Shown: positions 38,170 to 48,345, numbered from the stretch's first letter. The stretch is 51,282 bases of DNA from Desulforamulus aquiferis (GCA_004143605.1 AWVY01000037.1:42037-93318); one strand, 5' to 3'. Notes: generated by a model not told the origin, from the letters alone. Translations and numbers: made by a program.

Positions 38170-38262
38170 CCCAAGGTAACCTCCGTTTTCTATTTTGTTT
38201 GTTGACTAATTCGTTAGAGATGTTAATCTTCCTCCCAGGCTATTCCTAGAAAGGAAAATATT

Positions 38263-38457
38263 TTAGGTGGATTGCTCCTCCATTGTTTTTACCTGTCTGA
38301 ATTGCCAGTAATGAAGTCTCTGCAGCGCCCTTATTCTGGCTGTAATATCCCTTCTTTCTTGCTCGGAGGAACTAATTTTTAGCTGGTACATCAATTCAAA
38401 GATCTCTAATCTAGTTTGAAACATGGACTCCTTCAGTTCCTCCAACTTTAATGTCAC
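38263..38457 (-). CDS. small helical protein ahead of efflux operon, about 64 aa
   Basis: GTG 38457 follows GAGGTGAG. Sequence VTLKLEELKESMFQTRLEIF, then ELMYQLKISSSEQERRDITA and RIRALQRLHYWQFRQVKTME: two amphipathic helices. The open frame extends upstream to 38562 without a site. It may be first gene of the efflux operon. No family is recognised; a small regulator is possible but not shown. Confidence 0.55.
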   Translation of the reverse strand: MTLKLEELKESMFQTRLEIFELMYQLKISSSEQERRDITARIRALQRLHYWQFRQVKTMEEQST

Positions 38458-38591
38458 TGGACTCACCTCAATTTCTGCGGATACAACAACAATACTATAC
38501 CATAAAGAGGAAGTCATACCTAAATATACTTTTCTATATAACATAAAAATAGCACTTACCAAGAAGATTGATAAGTGCCCCTTTGAGAAAG

Positions 38592-39513
38592 CTAGTTTAA
38601 AGCCTTTTTTAGATTCTGCAGATTTTCCCTCATTCCATACAGGTAATCCTGTCCAGCCTTTATCTCTGTTTCTGTCATCCCGTCCAAGGGGTCCAGTAAT
38701 AAAGTTTCTGCCCCAACTTCCCTGGCTAGGGCTTCAGCCACCTTTGGGCTGACAAGCCCCTCAAAAAAGATATGCTTGATCTCCTTTTCCCTGGCTATAT
38801 TAATTATCCTGCCATAACAGCAGGGCTTGGCTCAAGCTCCGGGGAGACTCCTCGAATTGCCACCTGGTTCAGGCCATAGCGTTTTGCCAGATAGCCAAAG
38901 GCCTCGTGGGAAGTGATGAATTCCTTTATCCTAGTGTTGGCCAGGTTATCCTTATATTCCAAATGCAGCTTTTCTAGTTCCTTTTTAAAACTTAGGGCAT
39001 TCTGCTGGTAAAAAGCTTTGTTGGCATCATCAGCCTGAACCAAGGCGGCGGTAATGTTATCCACCATTATTTGGGCATTTAGGGGATCCAGCCATATATG
39101 TGGGTCGCTGTAGGTATTATGGTCATGTCCATGTTCAGGGGATTGTTTAATAAGGTTTACATTAAGGCTAGAATCCACAACTATGGTCTTAGAATTATCC
39201 AAGTTATCAAAGACCCTACTGGCCCAGGTCTCCATTCCTGCCCCACAAAGGATTAAAACATCAGCACCGGACATCCTGGCAATATCCCTGGGTGCCGGTT
39301 CCCACCCGTGGGGCTCCCCCCCGGGGGGAATTATATTTTTCAAAGCTATTCTATTGCCCCCAACTTTGCCGGTGAAGTCATAGAGAGGATAAATACTGGT
39401 ATAAACAACAATTCTGTCCATAGCGGCTGAGGTGTCCTTAACTTCGAGGTACACCCCACAAAAATAATAGATAGAGCTAGAGCTAGGGCTAGAAGTAGTG
39501 CTATTTTTTTCAA
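38592..39513 (-). CDS. zinc/manganese ABC transporter substrate-binding lipoprotein (ZnuA/AdcA-like), frame broken
   Basis: Captures Zn2+ (or Mn2+) outside the membrane. TTG 39513 with GGGGGAG opens LKKIALLLALALALSIIFVG then CTSK, a lipobox. Then VVYTSIYPLYDFTGKVGG, EPHGWEPAPRDIARM, a His-rich loop SPEHGHDHNTYSDPHIWLD, and FITSHEAFGYLAKRYGL. Metal ligands are the His of PHGW, PHIW and SHEAF. Shifts lie near 39445 and 38815. The restored end is HIFFEGLVSPKVAEALARE to NLQNLKKALN. No ABC permease or ATPase gene lies next to it. Confidence 0.88.
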
Positions 39514-39592
39514 GTAAGCTCCCCCTGGTTTCTCCTTCAGACTTTATCTATAATCTTGCCAAAACCATGTGTTTTTAAAGCCGAAATATTAT

Positions 39593-40639
39593 TCAAAAGA
39601 CCCTATTAACCGCTAATTGGAGTCTGCTTTCTAAGTCTGGCAACCTTTGAGCCCCCAGAAACTTATAGTAAATATATCCTGTATAGCCCAAAACTAACGG
39701 CATGCCAATAAGGGCCAAAATCAGCATAACAGTTAGGGTCAGTTCAGAGGAAGAGGAATTAAAGATGGTTAACCCATACTGGGGATTATTACTGGCCGGA
39801 ACAAGGTAGGGAAAAAGGCTGCCTCCTACAATACCCAGTATCCCGATAATCGAAAGGCCTGAGGTCAATACTGGCCTTGAATTTGACTGCCCTTTCAGGG
39901 CCACCGGAAAATAGGCCATTCCTGCTACTGCTGCCAGAGGGAAAATCCAAAGTATAGGATAATTGAAGAAGTTTACAAACAGCCCCGGACTAGAGACATA
40001 ACTCCAGGCTGTGGCAATAATAAAGAGAAAAACATAGGCCAGCCAGGAATTTCTCGCCCAGCCCCTGGCCTTAGCCTTAAGCTCTCCCACATTTTCAACC
40101 ATTAAAAAGGCTGCCCCATGCATGGTAAACATAGCTAAACTAAATAGTCCCAAAAAACAGAGTAGGGATTCAGCAGGCCTATAAAGGAACCTGCAAAGTT
40201 TCCACTGGCATCCAAGGGAATACCCCTAAGTAAATTTCCCACTGCAACCCCCAAAAGAATTGATGGCAGAATGCTTCCTAAACTAAAGCCCCAATCCCAA
40301 ACCCTTCTCCACCTAGGGGAAGGCAGCTGGTGCTGAAATTCGATGGAAACTGCTCGGAAAATTAGGCAAAGAGCAAAAGCATAAGGGCCATATAGAACCC
40401 ACTAAAGACAGTGGCATAGACCATGGGAAAGGCTGCAAAAATAGCTCCTCCACCCGTTAACAGCCAAACCTGGTTGGCATCCCAAAAGGACCAATGGAGT
40501 AAAACATTTGCCCCCGCTCCTGCTCACCTTTAGTCAACAGGTGGAGGTTCCCTACTCCCAGGTCAAAGCCATCCAACAGAGCATAGCCGGTAATTAAAAC
40601 CGCTATCAGAAAAAACCAGATAATCTGTAATGTGGTCAT
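39593..40639 (-). CDS. cydB: cytochrome bd oxidase subunit II, frame broken
   Basis: Membrane subunit of the quinol oxidase. N terminus [20 protein letters not shown] then GFDLGVGNL, the CydB signature. The later part has [20 protein letters not shown] and [23 protein letters not shown] 40639 overlaps the cydA stop as ATGA. Shifts lie near 40490, 40400 and 40160. About 345 residues after repair, normal size. Confidence 0.9.
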
Positions 40640-41984
40640 ACTGTAACCCCCTTATCAGCCCCAGTTCCTTTCCCTTGCATATCGGACCCAGGTTAATTTT
40701 CTTGCGCAGCAAGAAGATCCAAACAGAAAATAGCACCACATAGATTAAAGCAAACATAATGATGGAAAAAAGGATCTGGTATGCCGGCACAGTAATAGAC
40801 ACCCCGTCTGCAGTTCTCAGTAAATTATAGACAACCCAAGGCTGACGTCCTACCTCTGCAGCAATCCAGCCCAGTTCATTGGTGATAAAGGGCAATGGTA
40901 TGGAGAAAAAGGCTAATTTTAAGAATAGTGGGTTGTCATAAAGCTTATTCCTTATTAAAAGCCAGAAACCCCAGCATGTTAAAGCAATAAAATACAACCC
41001 CAGGGCGACCATAAGATGGAAGGGATAAAAGGTCATAGCCAGGGGCGGCCATTCATCCCGGGGGAAATCATTTAATCCCTTTACTTCTGCATTAAAATCC
41101 CCAAAGGCCACAAAGCTTAACATCTTGGGCAGGGCAATTTCCATTTTAGTTCTACCCGCCTCAGCATCCGGTATGCCAAAAATAATCAACGGCGCACCCT
41201 GCTGGGTTTCAAAAAGTCCTTCAAAGGCAGCCAGTTTTGCAGGCTGTGTCTCTGCCACCTGCACCGCGTGGTAATGTCCCAGGGCCCCTTGAAGCAGGGA
41301 GCAGCCAGGGCTACCACCAGGGATAGTTTCAATGAATACTTGGCAAATTCCCGGTGTTTTCCCCTTAATAGGTAGAGGCACTTATCCCCAGCATAAAGAA
41401 GGCTCCGGTAATAATGGCCCCGTCCATGGTATGTAGATACCTGGGGATGGTGGATGGATTAAAGACAGCCGCCCAGAAATCCGTTAATTCCGCCCGTCCG
41501 TTAACGATGTGAAAACCGGCAGGAGTTTGCTGCCAGGAGTTGGCCACAATAATCCAAAAGGCCGAAAAGGTTGAGCCTAGGCAACCATCAGTGAAGAAAA
41601 CCAATAAAACCTTTTAGAAACCCTATCGGCCCCCCAGACAAGGACTCCTACAAAGGCCGACTCCAGGAAAAAGGCAAATATCCCCTCTGCTGCAAGGGGT
41701 GCACCAAAAATATCCCCAACAAAACGAGAATATTCCGACCAGTTTGTGCCGAACTGAAATTCCATAACCACCCCAGAGGCCACACCCATCACAAAGCTGA
41801 TGGCAAATAGCTTAATCCAAAAACGAGATATCCTATTGTAAAGTTCATCCCCTGTTCTCAGATATTTAGTTTGTAATGCAACAATCAGCCAGGCCAGGCC
41901 AATGGTAAGGGGCGGAAAAATAAAGTGAAAACCAATGGTCATGGCAAACTGAATTCTGGATAACAATAACGCATCCAACTCCAT
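40636..41984 (-). CDS. cydA: cytochrome bd oxidase subunit I, frame broken
   Basis: Reduces O2 to water with menaquinol; in an anaerobe it protects against O2. Start at ATG 41984 ([14 protein letters not shown]) with GGGGGAG 9 nt upstream. Seen: [18 protein letters not shown] (haem ligand His), [16 protein letters not shown], the short-type Q-loop region, and [20 protein letters not shown]. Shifts lie near 41590, 41395, 41300 and 40670. I place the stop in the ATGA overlap with cydB because the restored tail ([13 protein letters not shown]) ends there. About 450 residues. Confidence 0.92.
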
Positions 41985-42051
41985 AAGATAAAACTCCCCC
42001 TTGTATTTGACTACGTAACAGCATGTTAGCAAAAATTTGTTAAAAATATAT

Positions 42052-42092
42052 GACAAAATTTATAAGTTTAGCTTGCAAGACAAAATTTATAA
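42052..42092. repeat. direct repeat upstream of cydA
   Basis: GACAAAATTTATAA occurs at 42052-42065 and again at 42079-42092, 27 bp apart. It lies 68-108 bp upstream of the cydA start, in the region where its promoter must be. Candidate regulator sites. The divergent RDD gene starts at 42213. Confidence 0.55.
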
Positions 42093-42212
42093 TTCAACAA
42101 TTACCAGGCTTTTCTTGATATTTTTTTCACTAGTTAGTTGCACAAATTAAATTAATTTGGTACCTTGGTATTAGTTTCTTTTAGGGGATTTCATAAGTGG
42201 GGGGAGAAGTTA

Positions 42213-42675
42213 ATGGCCAATAGTAATATTGCAACACCTTTTCCACGTCTGATAGCCAGGATAATTGATAAGGTAATTGTGACAGTTCCTTCTTCCTTTG
42301 GTTTGGCGGGGGAGACCAGACCATGATAGACCTATTGCCGGCGGTATACTTCTAGTTTATGTGGTATTGCTAAATTACCTGTGGGATGGCCAGACAGTAG
42401 GTAAGCGTTTCATGAAAATTAGAGTTGTCTCCTACGAGGGAGGCAAACTAAATATTTTTCACTACCTTATCAGGGAATTGACCTTTAATCTTTATCCCAT
42501 TTACCTGCTAACCCATAGCTGGATAAAAACAGGCTGGACCATTTGGATGATAGCCACCATTTTATTAATTCTCCAATATGGCCGTGGTTTACATGACATG
42601 TTTGGCAGAACAAAGGTTATAACTGAGGCTGTAGAAGCCGATGTGCAGGGTAATAAGAAAATAGATAGTAATTAA
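42213..42675 (+). CDS. RDD-family membrane protein, one frameshift
   Basis: ATG 42213 after GGGGGAG. N terminus FPRLIARIIDKVIVTVPSSF with the first Arg-Asp pair, then, after a shift near 42300, IAGGILLVYVVLLNYLWDGQ, TVGKRFMKIRVVSYEGG, and the final LHDMFGRTKVITEA. GQTVGKRFMKIRVV is the RDD signature. Three to four membrane segments, about 154 residues. Role unknown; some RDD proteins are linked to ion exchange. The stop overlaps the converging pabC stop in TTAA. Confidence 0.82.
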
Positions 42676-43514
42676 GCCTGGATTTCCTTGTCCAGCAACT
42701 CCTGATATATTTTTCTAATTGAAGAAGTTACCCTTCCGGGCACCCCTTTACCAATTGGGGTGCCTGCAAATTTTGTAACAGGCATTACACCCATCAAAGA
42801 GTTTGTTATAAACAGCTCTTCTCCTCCAATTAACTCCCCCGGGTAAATTTTTGTCTCTACACAGGGAAGTAGGTTGTCCTGAGCCAAATCAATAATTAGC
42901 TGTCTTGTTATACCAGATAATAGACCTTCCCTTGGGCCGGGAGTTTTTATAATGCCATCTTTAACTATAAAGATGTTACTGATAGTTCCTTCACAAACCC
43001 TTTGCTGGCTATTTACAAACAATCCTTCGAACCAACCCTGCCCATTAGCCTGCTCTCTGGCTAAAATATTCTCCATATAATTTAGAGTTTTATGTCTAAC
43101 TAGATGAGACTGCTCATTCTTGCTCAGTCCAAGGAGACCAATTTCCACACCTAGCTCATATAAATCAGCCTGATAGATAATTCCTTCCTGCAAAATTAAT
43201 AAGGTATTTGTCTGTAATTTGTCCTCTCCTGCTGCTTTTTTATCTCCCAGCAAGCTAATCTTTAAGCGCCCCGTTCTTAATGTCGCCTCTATTAATAGCT
43301 CTTCTATCCAATTATTTAATACTTCCTTTGCAGGCATGAATAATCCCAAGGCATCTGCAGATTCCGCCATCCTTTGAAGATGCTGCTTTAAAAATAACGG
43401 CCTTCCCATTTGAACTAAAATTGTTTCGAAAAGCCCGTAGCCATAGGAACAGGCCCAGGATAATGGAGATAACAGATTATTTTCATCCAATAACAGTCTC
43501 CCATTAATAGACAT
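42672..43514 (-). CDS. pabC: aminodeoxychorismate lyase (class IV PLP enzyme)
   Basis: Releases pyruvate from aminodeoxychorismate to give p-aminobenzoate for folate. Seen: NGRLLLDENNLLSPLSWACSYG then YGLFETI, the PLP lysine in LVRHKTLNYMENILARE, VCEGTISNIFIV and FITNSLMGVMPV. Start at ATG 43514 (MSINGRLL), which overlaps the end of pabB by 11 nt. Upstream in-frame ATGs lie within pabB. Intact, 280 residues. A branched-chain or D-amino-acid aminotransferase is ruled out mainly by the pabAB context. Confidence 0.9.
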   Translation of the reverse strand: MSINGRLLLDENNLLSPLSWACSYGYGLFETILVQMGRPLFLKQHLQRMAESADALGLFMPAKEVLNNWIEELLIEATLRTGRLKISLLGDKKAAGEDKLQTNTLLILQEGIIYQADLYELGVEIGLLGLSKNEQSHLVRHKTLNYMENILAREQANGQGWFEGLFVNSQQRVCEGTISNIFIVKDGIIKTPGPREGLLSGITRQLIIDLAQDNLLPCVETKIYPGELIGGEELFITNSLMGVMPVTKFAGTPIGKGVPGRVTSSIRKIYQELLDKEIQA

Positions 43515-44948
43515 ATGGACCATCATATATGCTCCCTTCAAATTTCAACGCCCTCAGCAGCGCCCTAGCTTTATCCAAGGTTTCATTATACTCATCCTCC
43601 GGGTTGGACTTGGCAGTTATACCTCCCCCCACCTGGAAGTAATATTTGCCCCCCACCTTGATAATGGTGCGGATGACAATATTCAAGTCCGCCCTGCCGT
43701 CAAATCCAATATAGCCAAGGGACCCTGTATAAATCCCCCGCCGAACAGGCTCCAAACATTCAATGATTTCCATAGCTTTTATTTTTGGTGCTCCGGTGAT
43801 GGAGCCACCTGGAAAGGAAGCCTTTAGTAAATCAAAATATTTTTCCCTGGTATTAATGAACCTTTAACGGTAGCCACTAGATGAAAAACCGTGGGGAAAG
43901 GTTCGATGCAGTAGGGCAGCTCTGCCCTAATGGTACCTGGGCGGCATACTCTCCCTAAGTCACTCCTTGCTAAATCAACTATCATCGTTAACTCTGCCCT
44001 GTCCTTTTGACTTTCCAGTAGTTGCTTGTAATTGCTCAAATCTTCGGCTGGGTTGCTTGCCCTGGGCCTGGTTCCCTTGATGGGACAAGTCTCAACTCCC
44101 CCGTATTGTTCTACCCTCAGGAATCTTTCCGGCGAGGAGGAGATAACCTCAATATCCCCAAAATTAAGATATGCCGCAAAGGGCGCCGGGCTTATCCTTT
44201 TTAAATCTTTATATAATTGCCATCCGCTGATTTCTGATTCCATGGTAAATCTTTGGGATAGGTTAACCTGAAAGATGTCCCCGGATAATATATGTTCAAT
44301 AGCTTGACCTACATTTTTTATGTATGACTGCCTGTTAAAGTTGGCTTGGACCTTGACAGGACTATTATTTCCCCGGCTTTTTTTCAGCCTGGACTTTTTG
44401 CCAGCTGGCCCTGCAGCCATTCCGACCTTAGCATAGCCCTATTAGTTGCATTTTTCTCTAACTTTTCCGGATATCCGTGGATACAATATATTTTCTGTTC
44501 TCGAGCTGATCTACAACCAAAATGACATCAAACAGGCCAAAAATAAGATCTGGTGTATTTAAATCATCTGCTGCTAGCTCCTGCATCCGTTCCAGCTGTC
44601 TACCCAGGTCATAGCTAAAAAAGCCAACCCCCCCGCCGGAAAATGGAATTTTCTCTTCAACCTCCAGGGGGGGAAGCTATTAAAAATATCTGCCATTACA
44701 TCCAAAGGATTATCTTGCTGAACTGAAATATTAACTAGCCTACTGCCGAAACTTTGAGCTAAGGTGATCTTTCCAGCCTTGGAATGTATAACAGCAAAGG
44801 GATCTGCTCCCATAAAGGAATACCTTCCCCCACCAGTGGCCAGACCTGAATCTAACAAGAAACAATAGGGTAATTCCACTATACACTGGTAAAATTCTTC
44901 AATAGATTTGTCCAAAAAAATCTCTTTAATTAAGGCTGTCCGCCCCAT
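43504..44948 (-). CDS. pabB: aminodeoxychorismate synthase component I, frame broken
   Basis: Aminates chorismate with ammonia from PabA. N-terminal part GRYSFMGADPFAVIHSKAG. Catalytic part: YIKNVGQAIEHILSGDIFQV, NLSQRF, PAPFAAYLNFGDIEVISSSP, ERFLRV, CPIKGTRPR, LTMIVDLARSDLGRVC, then GSLGYIGFDGRADLNIVIRT and YYFQVGGGITAKSNPEDEYN. Shifts lie near 44650, 44430 and 43855. About 480 residues. The ATG overlaps the end of pabA by 23 nt. TrpE is the close alternative; the pabA/pabC neighbours favour PabB. Confidence 0.9.
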
Positions 44949-45525
44949 GCCTCATACCACCCGTTATCTTCAAAAAGTTTTTAATCAGATTAATTCCTTC
45001 CGGAGTCAATATGGATTCTGGATGAAACTGAACCCCTTCCACTGTATATCTCTCATGGCGAAAACCCATTATTTCCCCTTCAGCTGTCCAGGCCGAGACC
45101 TCCAGCTCAGGTGGTAAGGAATCCCCTTCAACACAGAGGGAATGATATCTTCCAGCCATAAAAGGTATACTCATACCCTTATAGATGGTCTTTTGGTCAT
45201 GGTAAATGGCCGATTCCAGGCCATGCATTACTTGAACGGCACGCACAACCCTGCCCCCAAAGGCCTGACCAATAGCCTGGTGACCAAGGCATACTCCTAA
45301 AATCGGTACTCGACCGGCAAAATAACCTATTACCTCCACAGAAATACCCGCCTGATCAGGGGAGCAGGGGCCAGGAGAAATGATAATATGGCTGGGCTTT
45401 AGCTCTTCTAACCTATGACAATCAATGGAGTCATTTCTATAGACCGACACCTCAACACCTAATTCCAGCACCTGTTGATAAAGATTGTAAATAAAGGAAT
45501 CATAGTTATCTATTATAATTACCAT
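44926..45525 (-). CDS. pabA: aminodeoxychorismate/anthranilate synthase glutamine amidotransferase
   Basis: Class I amidotransferase that feeds ammonia to PabB and may serve TrpE too. IIIDNYDSFIYNLYQQVLEL, SPGPCSPDQAG, the nucleophile Cys in GVCLGHQAIGQAFGG, and VEGVQFHPESILTPEG with the catalytic His/Glu. Intact, 199 residues. First gene of pabABC. Confidence 0.94.
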   Translation of the reverse strand: MVIIIDNYDSFIYNLYQQVLELGVEVSVYRNDSIDCHRLEELKPSHIIISPGPCSPDQAGISVEVIGYFAGRVPILGVCLGHQAIGQAFGGRVVRAVQVMHGLESAIYHDQKTIYKGMSIPFMAGRYHSLCVEGDSLPPELEVSAWTAEGEIMGFRHERYTVEGVQFHPESILTPEGINLIKNFLKITGGMRHGADSLN

Positions 45526-45549
45526 GGCAAATCACCACTTGGAGTTAAA

Positions 45550-45983
45550 TTAACTATATACATCTAATATTAATCCCGCTATCCTATCTACCTCTGCCAC
45601 AATATCTAAATTGTCCCTTTCCTGCCCCAGAAGTTTTTGAGTCAGCTCATCAACTTCCTTGTTTATAATCTCTACCCTGGTAAAAACCGTACTGTAATTA
45701 ATGCTTCTATCATGCTTAAGCTTATAAAAATTCTTTAAAACATAGGACAGGTATTCCTTGATTAATTCCTTATAATCCTAATGTTTGCCTCTGTGGCAGA
45801 CATCTTCAGCCTGGAGCCGGCAGCCTTAATTTTTTCCACCATTTCCATTAGCTGGCCCTGGGTACCTTCCCTCTCGGCGTTATCCAAGAGGTTGGAAAAG
45901 GCCTGTCCCACTTTTGAAATCTCTGTTTTTTGTGCTGTTGATTTGGGAAGAGATTGTTTATTGCCAAAGGATGATATTTTCAT
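45550..45983 (-). CDS. DUF327 (YaaR-like) protein, one frameshift
   Basis: Start ATG 45983 (MKISSFGNKQSLPKS). Helical body: VGQAFSNLLDNAEREGTQGQ, LMEMVEKIKAAGSRLKMSAT. After a shift near 45778 it continues DYKELIKEYLSYVLKNFYKL, and ends LDIVAEVDRIAGLILDVYS, with a stop at 45550. The LKEYLxYVxKNxYKLK and final hydrophobic block are typical of DUF327. About 144 residues. Function unknown. It lies 25 nt ahead of pabA and may share its transcript. Confidence 0.82.
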
Positions 45984-46129
45984 TTGCTTTATCCCCGTGT
46001 TATCTCTAATTTTCCTCAATATATTCGTCAATAACCAATAATTTTCCTGTATACACAGTTAATTGAGCATGTTATCTTGGATACAAGCTAACTCCCCTAG
46101 TGTCAATTTTTTTTGCCTCCGTCCTACTT

Positions 46130-46173
46130 TAGTGACAAATTTTTTAGTTTATTTATATATTGTAGTGACAAAT
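46130..46173. repeat. TAGTGACAAAT direct repeat upstream of carbonic anhydrase
   Basis: TAGTGACAAAT at 46130-46140 and 46163-46173, 33 bp apart (about three helical turns). A related TAGTGTCAATTTT lies at 46098. Possible regulator sites. The rest of the 290-nt gap between 45983 and 46273 holds only the promoter region and a GGAGG ribosome site. Confidence 0.5.
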
Positions 46174-46272
46174 AATGTTGGACATTGCTTATTTTTTCTG
46201 TTAAATTATAAAAAAAGGTTAACTTAGGAGGTGATATAACAGGTTCTAGACGGTAAATAAGGAGGAGACATT

Positions 46273-46845
46273 ATGGCCCAGATTGTGCCAATAAACACAA
46301 AGGAAGATATTTTCCCCCAATACTTGGGTACTCCCATCGGAGATTTAATTGAATATCATAACTTTCATAAAACCTTTGACACAAAATATGATCATGCAAA
46401 ACTTCTTGTTGGCATGTGTATGGATAATCGAAAGCGCCTTCATATTCCCGAAAACTTTGCCTATGTCATTAGAACTGGAGCTGGAAATTTAAGAACCTCT
46501 GAATTTAAAGTTTCCTATGCAGTTGCCGTTGGTGGTGTAAGGGCCATTGCCCTCATCGGTCATAACAATTGCGGCATGGCTAATTTAAAGGCTAAAGAAG
46601 AAAGATTCGTTAAGGGCCTGGTGGATGTTGGCTGGGACCCTAAGGCAGCCCAAGATCATTTTGATCATTTTGCTCCAATGTTTGAGATAGGCAACGAGTT
46701 AGATTTTGTCATGACTGAAGCACAAAGATTACGTAGCCGCTATCCTAAAGTTCTGGTTGCTCCCCTAATGTATCAACTGGAAGATAATCGTCTTTACCTT
46801 CTAAGAAGAGATAATACACTCCCTAAAGCGGTTGCTGCTATGTAG
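46273..46845 (+). CDS. beta-type carbonic anhydrase-like protein
   Basis: Likely hydrates CO2 to bicarbonate with a zinc centre. The motif CMDNR (zinc Cys plus the Asp/Arg pair) occurs near residue 50 and GHNNCGM (zinc His and Cys) near residue 96. Intact, 190 residues, ATG after AAGGAGGAG. The C-terminal extension YQLEDNRLYLLRRDN is common in this subgroup. Single gene with a strong terminator. Confidence 0.85.
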   Translation: MAQIVPINTKEDIFPQYLGTPIGDLIEYHNFHKTFDTKYDHAKLLVGMCMDNRKRLHIPENFAYVIRTGAGNLRTSEFKVSYAVAVGGVRAIALIGHNNCGMANLKAKEERFVKGLVDVGWDPKAAQDHFDHFAPMFEIGNELDFVMTEAQRLRSRYPKVLVAPLMYQLEDNRLYLLRRDNTLPKAVAAM

Positions 46846-46852
46846 GGATTTT

Positions 46853-46882
46853 AAAGGACAGGAATTATGCCTGTCCTTTTTT
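46853..46882 (+). terminator. terminator after carbonic anhydrase
   Basis: AAAGGACAGG/CCTGTCCTTT with a 7-nt loop, then TTTTATTT. Confidence 0.88.
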
Positions 46883-46979
46883 ATTTATGCATTTCCCCCG
46901 CTTAATCTCTTAATTTTGGGCAAAAGATTTTTTCTATTACCTATACTTAATACTGTGACTACAATTAATGCCGGTATAA

Positions 46980-47573
46980 TTATATTTTGAAAGGGGATAT
47001 GTCCGGCCAGTTGTTGGTTAATAATTCTATCATGCTAATCATACTTCCGGCCGTCCAGGCCAACACTCCTGCACCAATCTGAGTAACTATTGGGTATCTA
47101 TCCATTAATTTTAATACCAAAGTACTTCCCCATACAATGATGGGAACACTAATGGCTAATCCCATTATTACCAGAGTAACACTGCCGTGGGCCGCTCCAG
47201 CTATGGCCAGCACGTTATCCACACCCATAACCACGTCTGCAATAATAATTGTTTGGATTGCTTCCCTCAAGGTACAGCCAGCCTTTACATTAACATCACA
47301 TTGATGATCCTGTTTGAGTAGCTTTAGAGCAATCCATACGAGGAGCAACCCACCAACAAACTGTAACAGGGGTATCTTTAATAGCTGCAATGCCACCACC
47401 GTTAACGCCGCCCTAATGGCAACTGCCCCGAAGGTCCCCCAGATAATAGCCTTTTTCCTTTGCTCGACAGGTAAGTTCTTGCTGGCCATGGCAATGATAA
47501 TGGCATTATCCCCGCCTAATACAATGTCAATTACAATGATGGTTAGTAACGCTCCTAAAAACTGTAATTCCAT
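46980..47573 (-). CDS. TerC/YjbE-family membrane protein, probable Mn2+ exporter
   Basis: Two repeats carry the family signature: DIVLGGDNAIIIAMA near residue 16 and ADVVMGVDNVLAIAG near residue 112, with the conserved Gly-Asp-Asn in the membrane. Six to seven hydrophobic segments. Intact, 197 residues, ATG 47573 after GGGAGGG. A manganese-sensing riboswitch precedes it, which supports a role in Mn2+ efflux or in metalating exported enzymes, as shown for TerC proteins in Bacillus. Confidence 0.9.
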   Translation of the reverse strand: MELQFLGALLTIIVIDIVLGGDNAIIIAMASKNLPVEQRKKAIIWGTFGAVAIRAALTVVALQLLKIPLLQFVGGLLLVWIALKLLKQDHQCDVNVKAGCTLREAIQTIIIADVVMGVDNVLAIAGAAHGSVTLVIMGLAISVPIIVWGSTLVLKLMDRYPIVTQIGAGVLAWTAGSMISMIELLTNNWPDISPFKI

Positions 47574-47610
47574 CCCTAAACCCTCCCTAAATCATTAACA
47601 TTAGCTTGCC

Positions 47611-47735
47611 CAAAAACAAAAAGACTCTGCCAATGAAATTCATTGACAAAGTCTGGCTAACTAAGCGTCCAGCAAGGCCGAGGTGTTACCCTGTGCAATG
47701 ACGACCTTGAGGTTAAAGCTACTCCCCTTGTATGC
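47611..47735 (-). promoter_or_regulatory. yybP-ykoY (manganese) riboswitch with terminator
   Basis: In the minus-strand leader of the TerC gene the motif CAAGGGGAGTAGCTT opens the element. GGTCGTCATTG and GGCCTTGCTGGACGC follow. The closing part GCCAGACTTTGTC is next to a terminator hairpin (AGACTTTGTCAATG/CATTGGCAGAGTCT, 47621-47654) with TTTTTGTTTTTG. The GGGGAGTAGC core and the closing GACTTTG are typical of yybP-ykoY RNAs. Mn2+ binding should prevent the terminator. Confidence 0.85.
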
Positions 47736-47907
47736 AACATATTCTATCATTAGTTTTAGCATAATACAATACCAAAAAACTTTTATCAAATATTTTTTCA
47801 AAGCCAAAGAATGGATTACTAAAATAGCAGCACACCATGCATTAATGCCGCCAATCATGGGAACATAATTAAAGGGTGTAGTAAATTAATTTTTGGGGGG
47901 ATTAAAT

Positions 47908-48345
47908 ATGAATCGTTCATTAAAAGATATCATGACCCAAAGTGTTGCCACGATTAGCCCTAAACAAACCGTTAAAGAAGCTGCAGAATTGATGAGCCAG
48001 CATAATGTAGGTTCTATCCCGGTAGTAGAGGACGGTAAATGTGTTGGCATTATTACAGACAGAGATATTACTCTAAGGGCAGTATCCCAGGGCCACAATC
48101 CCCAGAGCACAGCTGTTCAAAGTGTGATGACCTCAGATGTTGTAACAGGTGATTCAAGTATGGACGTCCATGAGGCCGCCAATCTAATGGCTCAGCGTCA
48201 AATCAGAAGATTGCCGGTGATTGACAATGGAAAATTAGCAGGCATCGTAGCCCTGGGTGATTTAGCCACAGAGAATATCTACCAAAACGAAGCTGGACAA
48301 GCCCTATCTAATATCTCTACCCCTTCTGCTCCTAGAATGCACTAA
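47908..48345 (+). CDS. tandem CBS-domain protein
   Basis: Two CBS domains (residues about 5-58 and 70-125): LKDIMTQSVATISPKQTVKE, GSIPVVEDGKCVGIITDRDI, and MDVHEAANLMAQRQIRRLPV, IDNGKLAGIVALGDLA. Stand-alone CBS pairs bind adenosine nucleotides and report energy state. Start ATG 47908 after GGGGGG; the open frame begins at 47893 without a site. Intact, 145 residues. Confidence 0.92.
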   Translation: MNRSLKDIMTQSVATISPKQTVKEAAELMSQHNVGSIPVVEDGKCVGIITDRDITLRAVSQGHNPQSTAVQSVMTSDVVTGDSSMDVHEAANLMAQRQIRRLPVIDNGKLAGIVALGDLATENIYQNEAGQALSNISTPSAPRMH

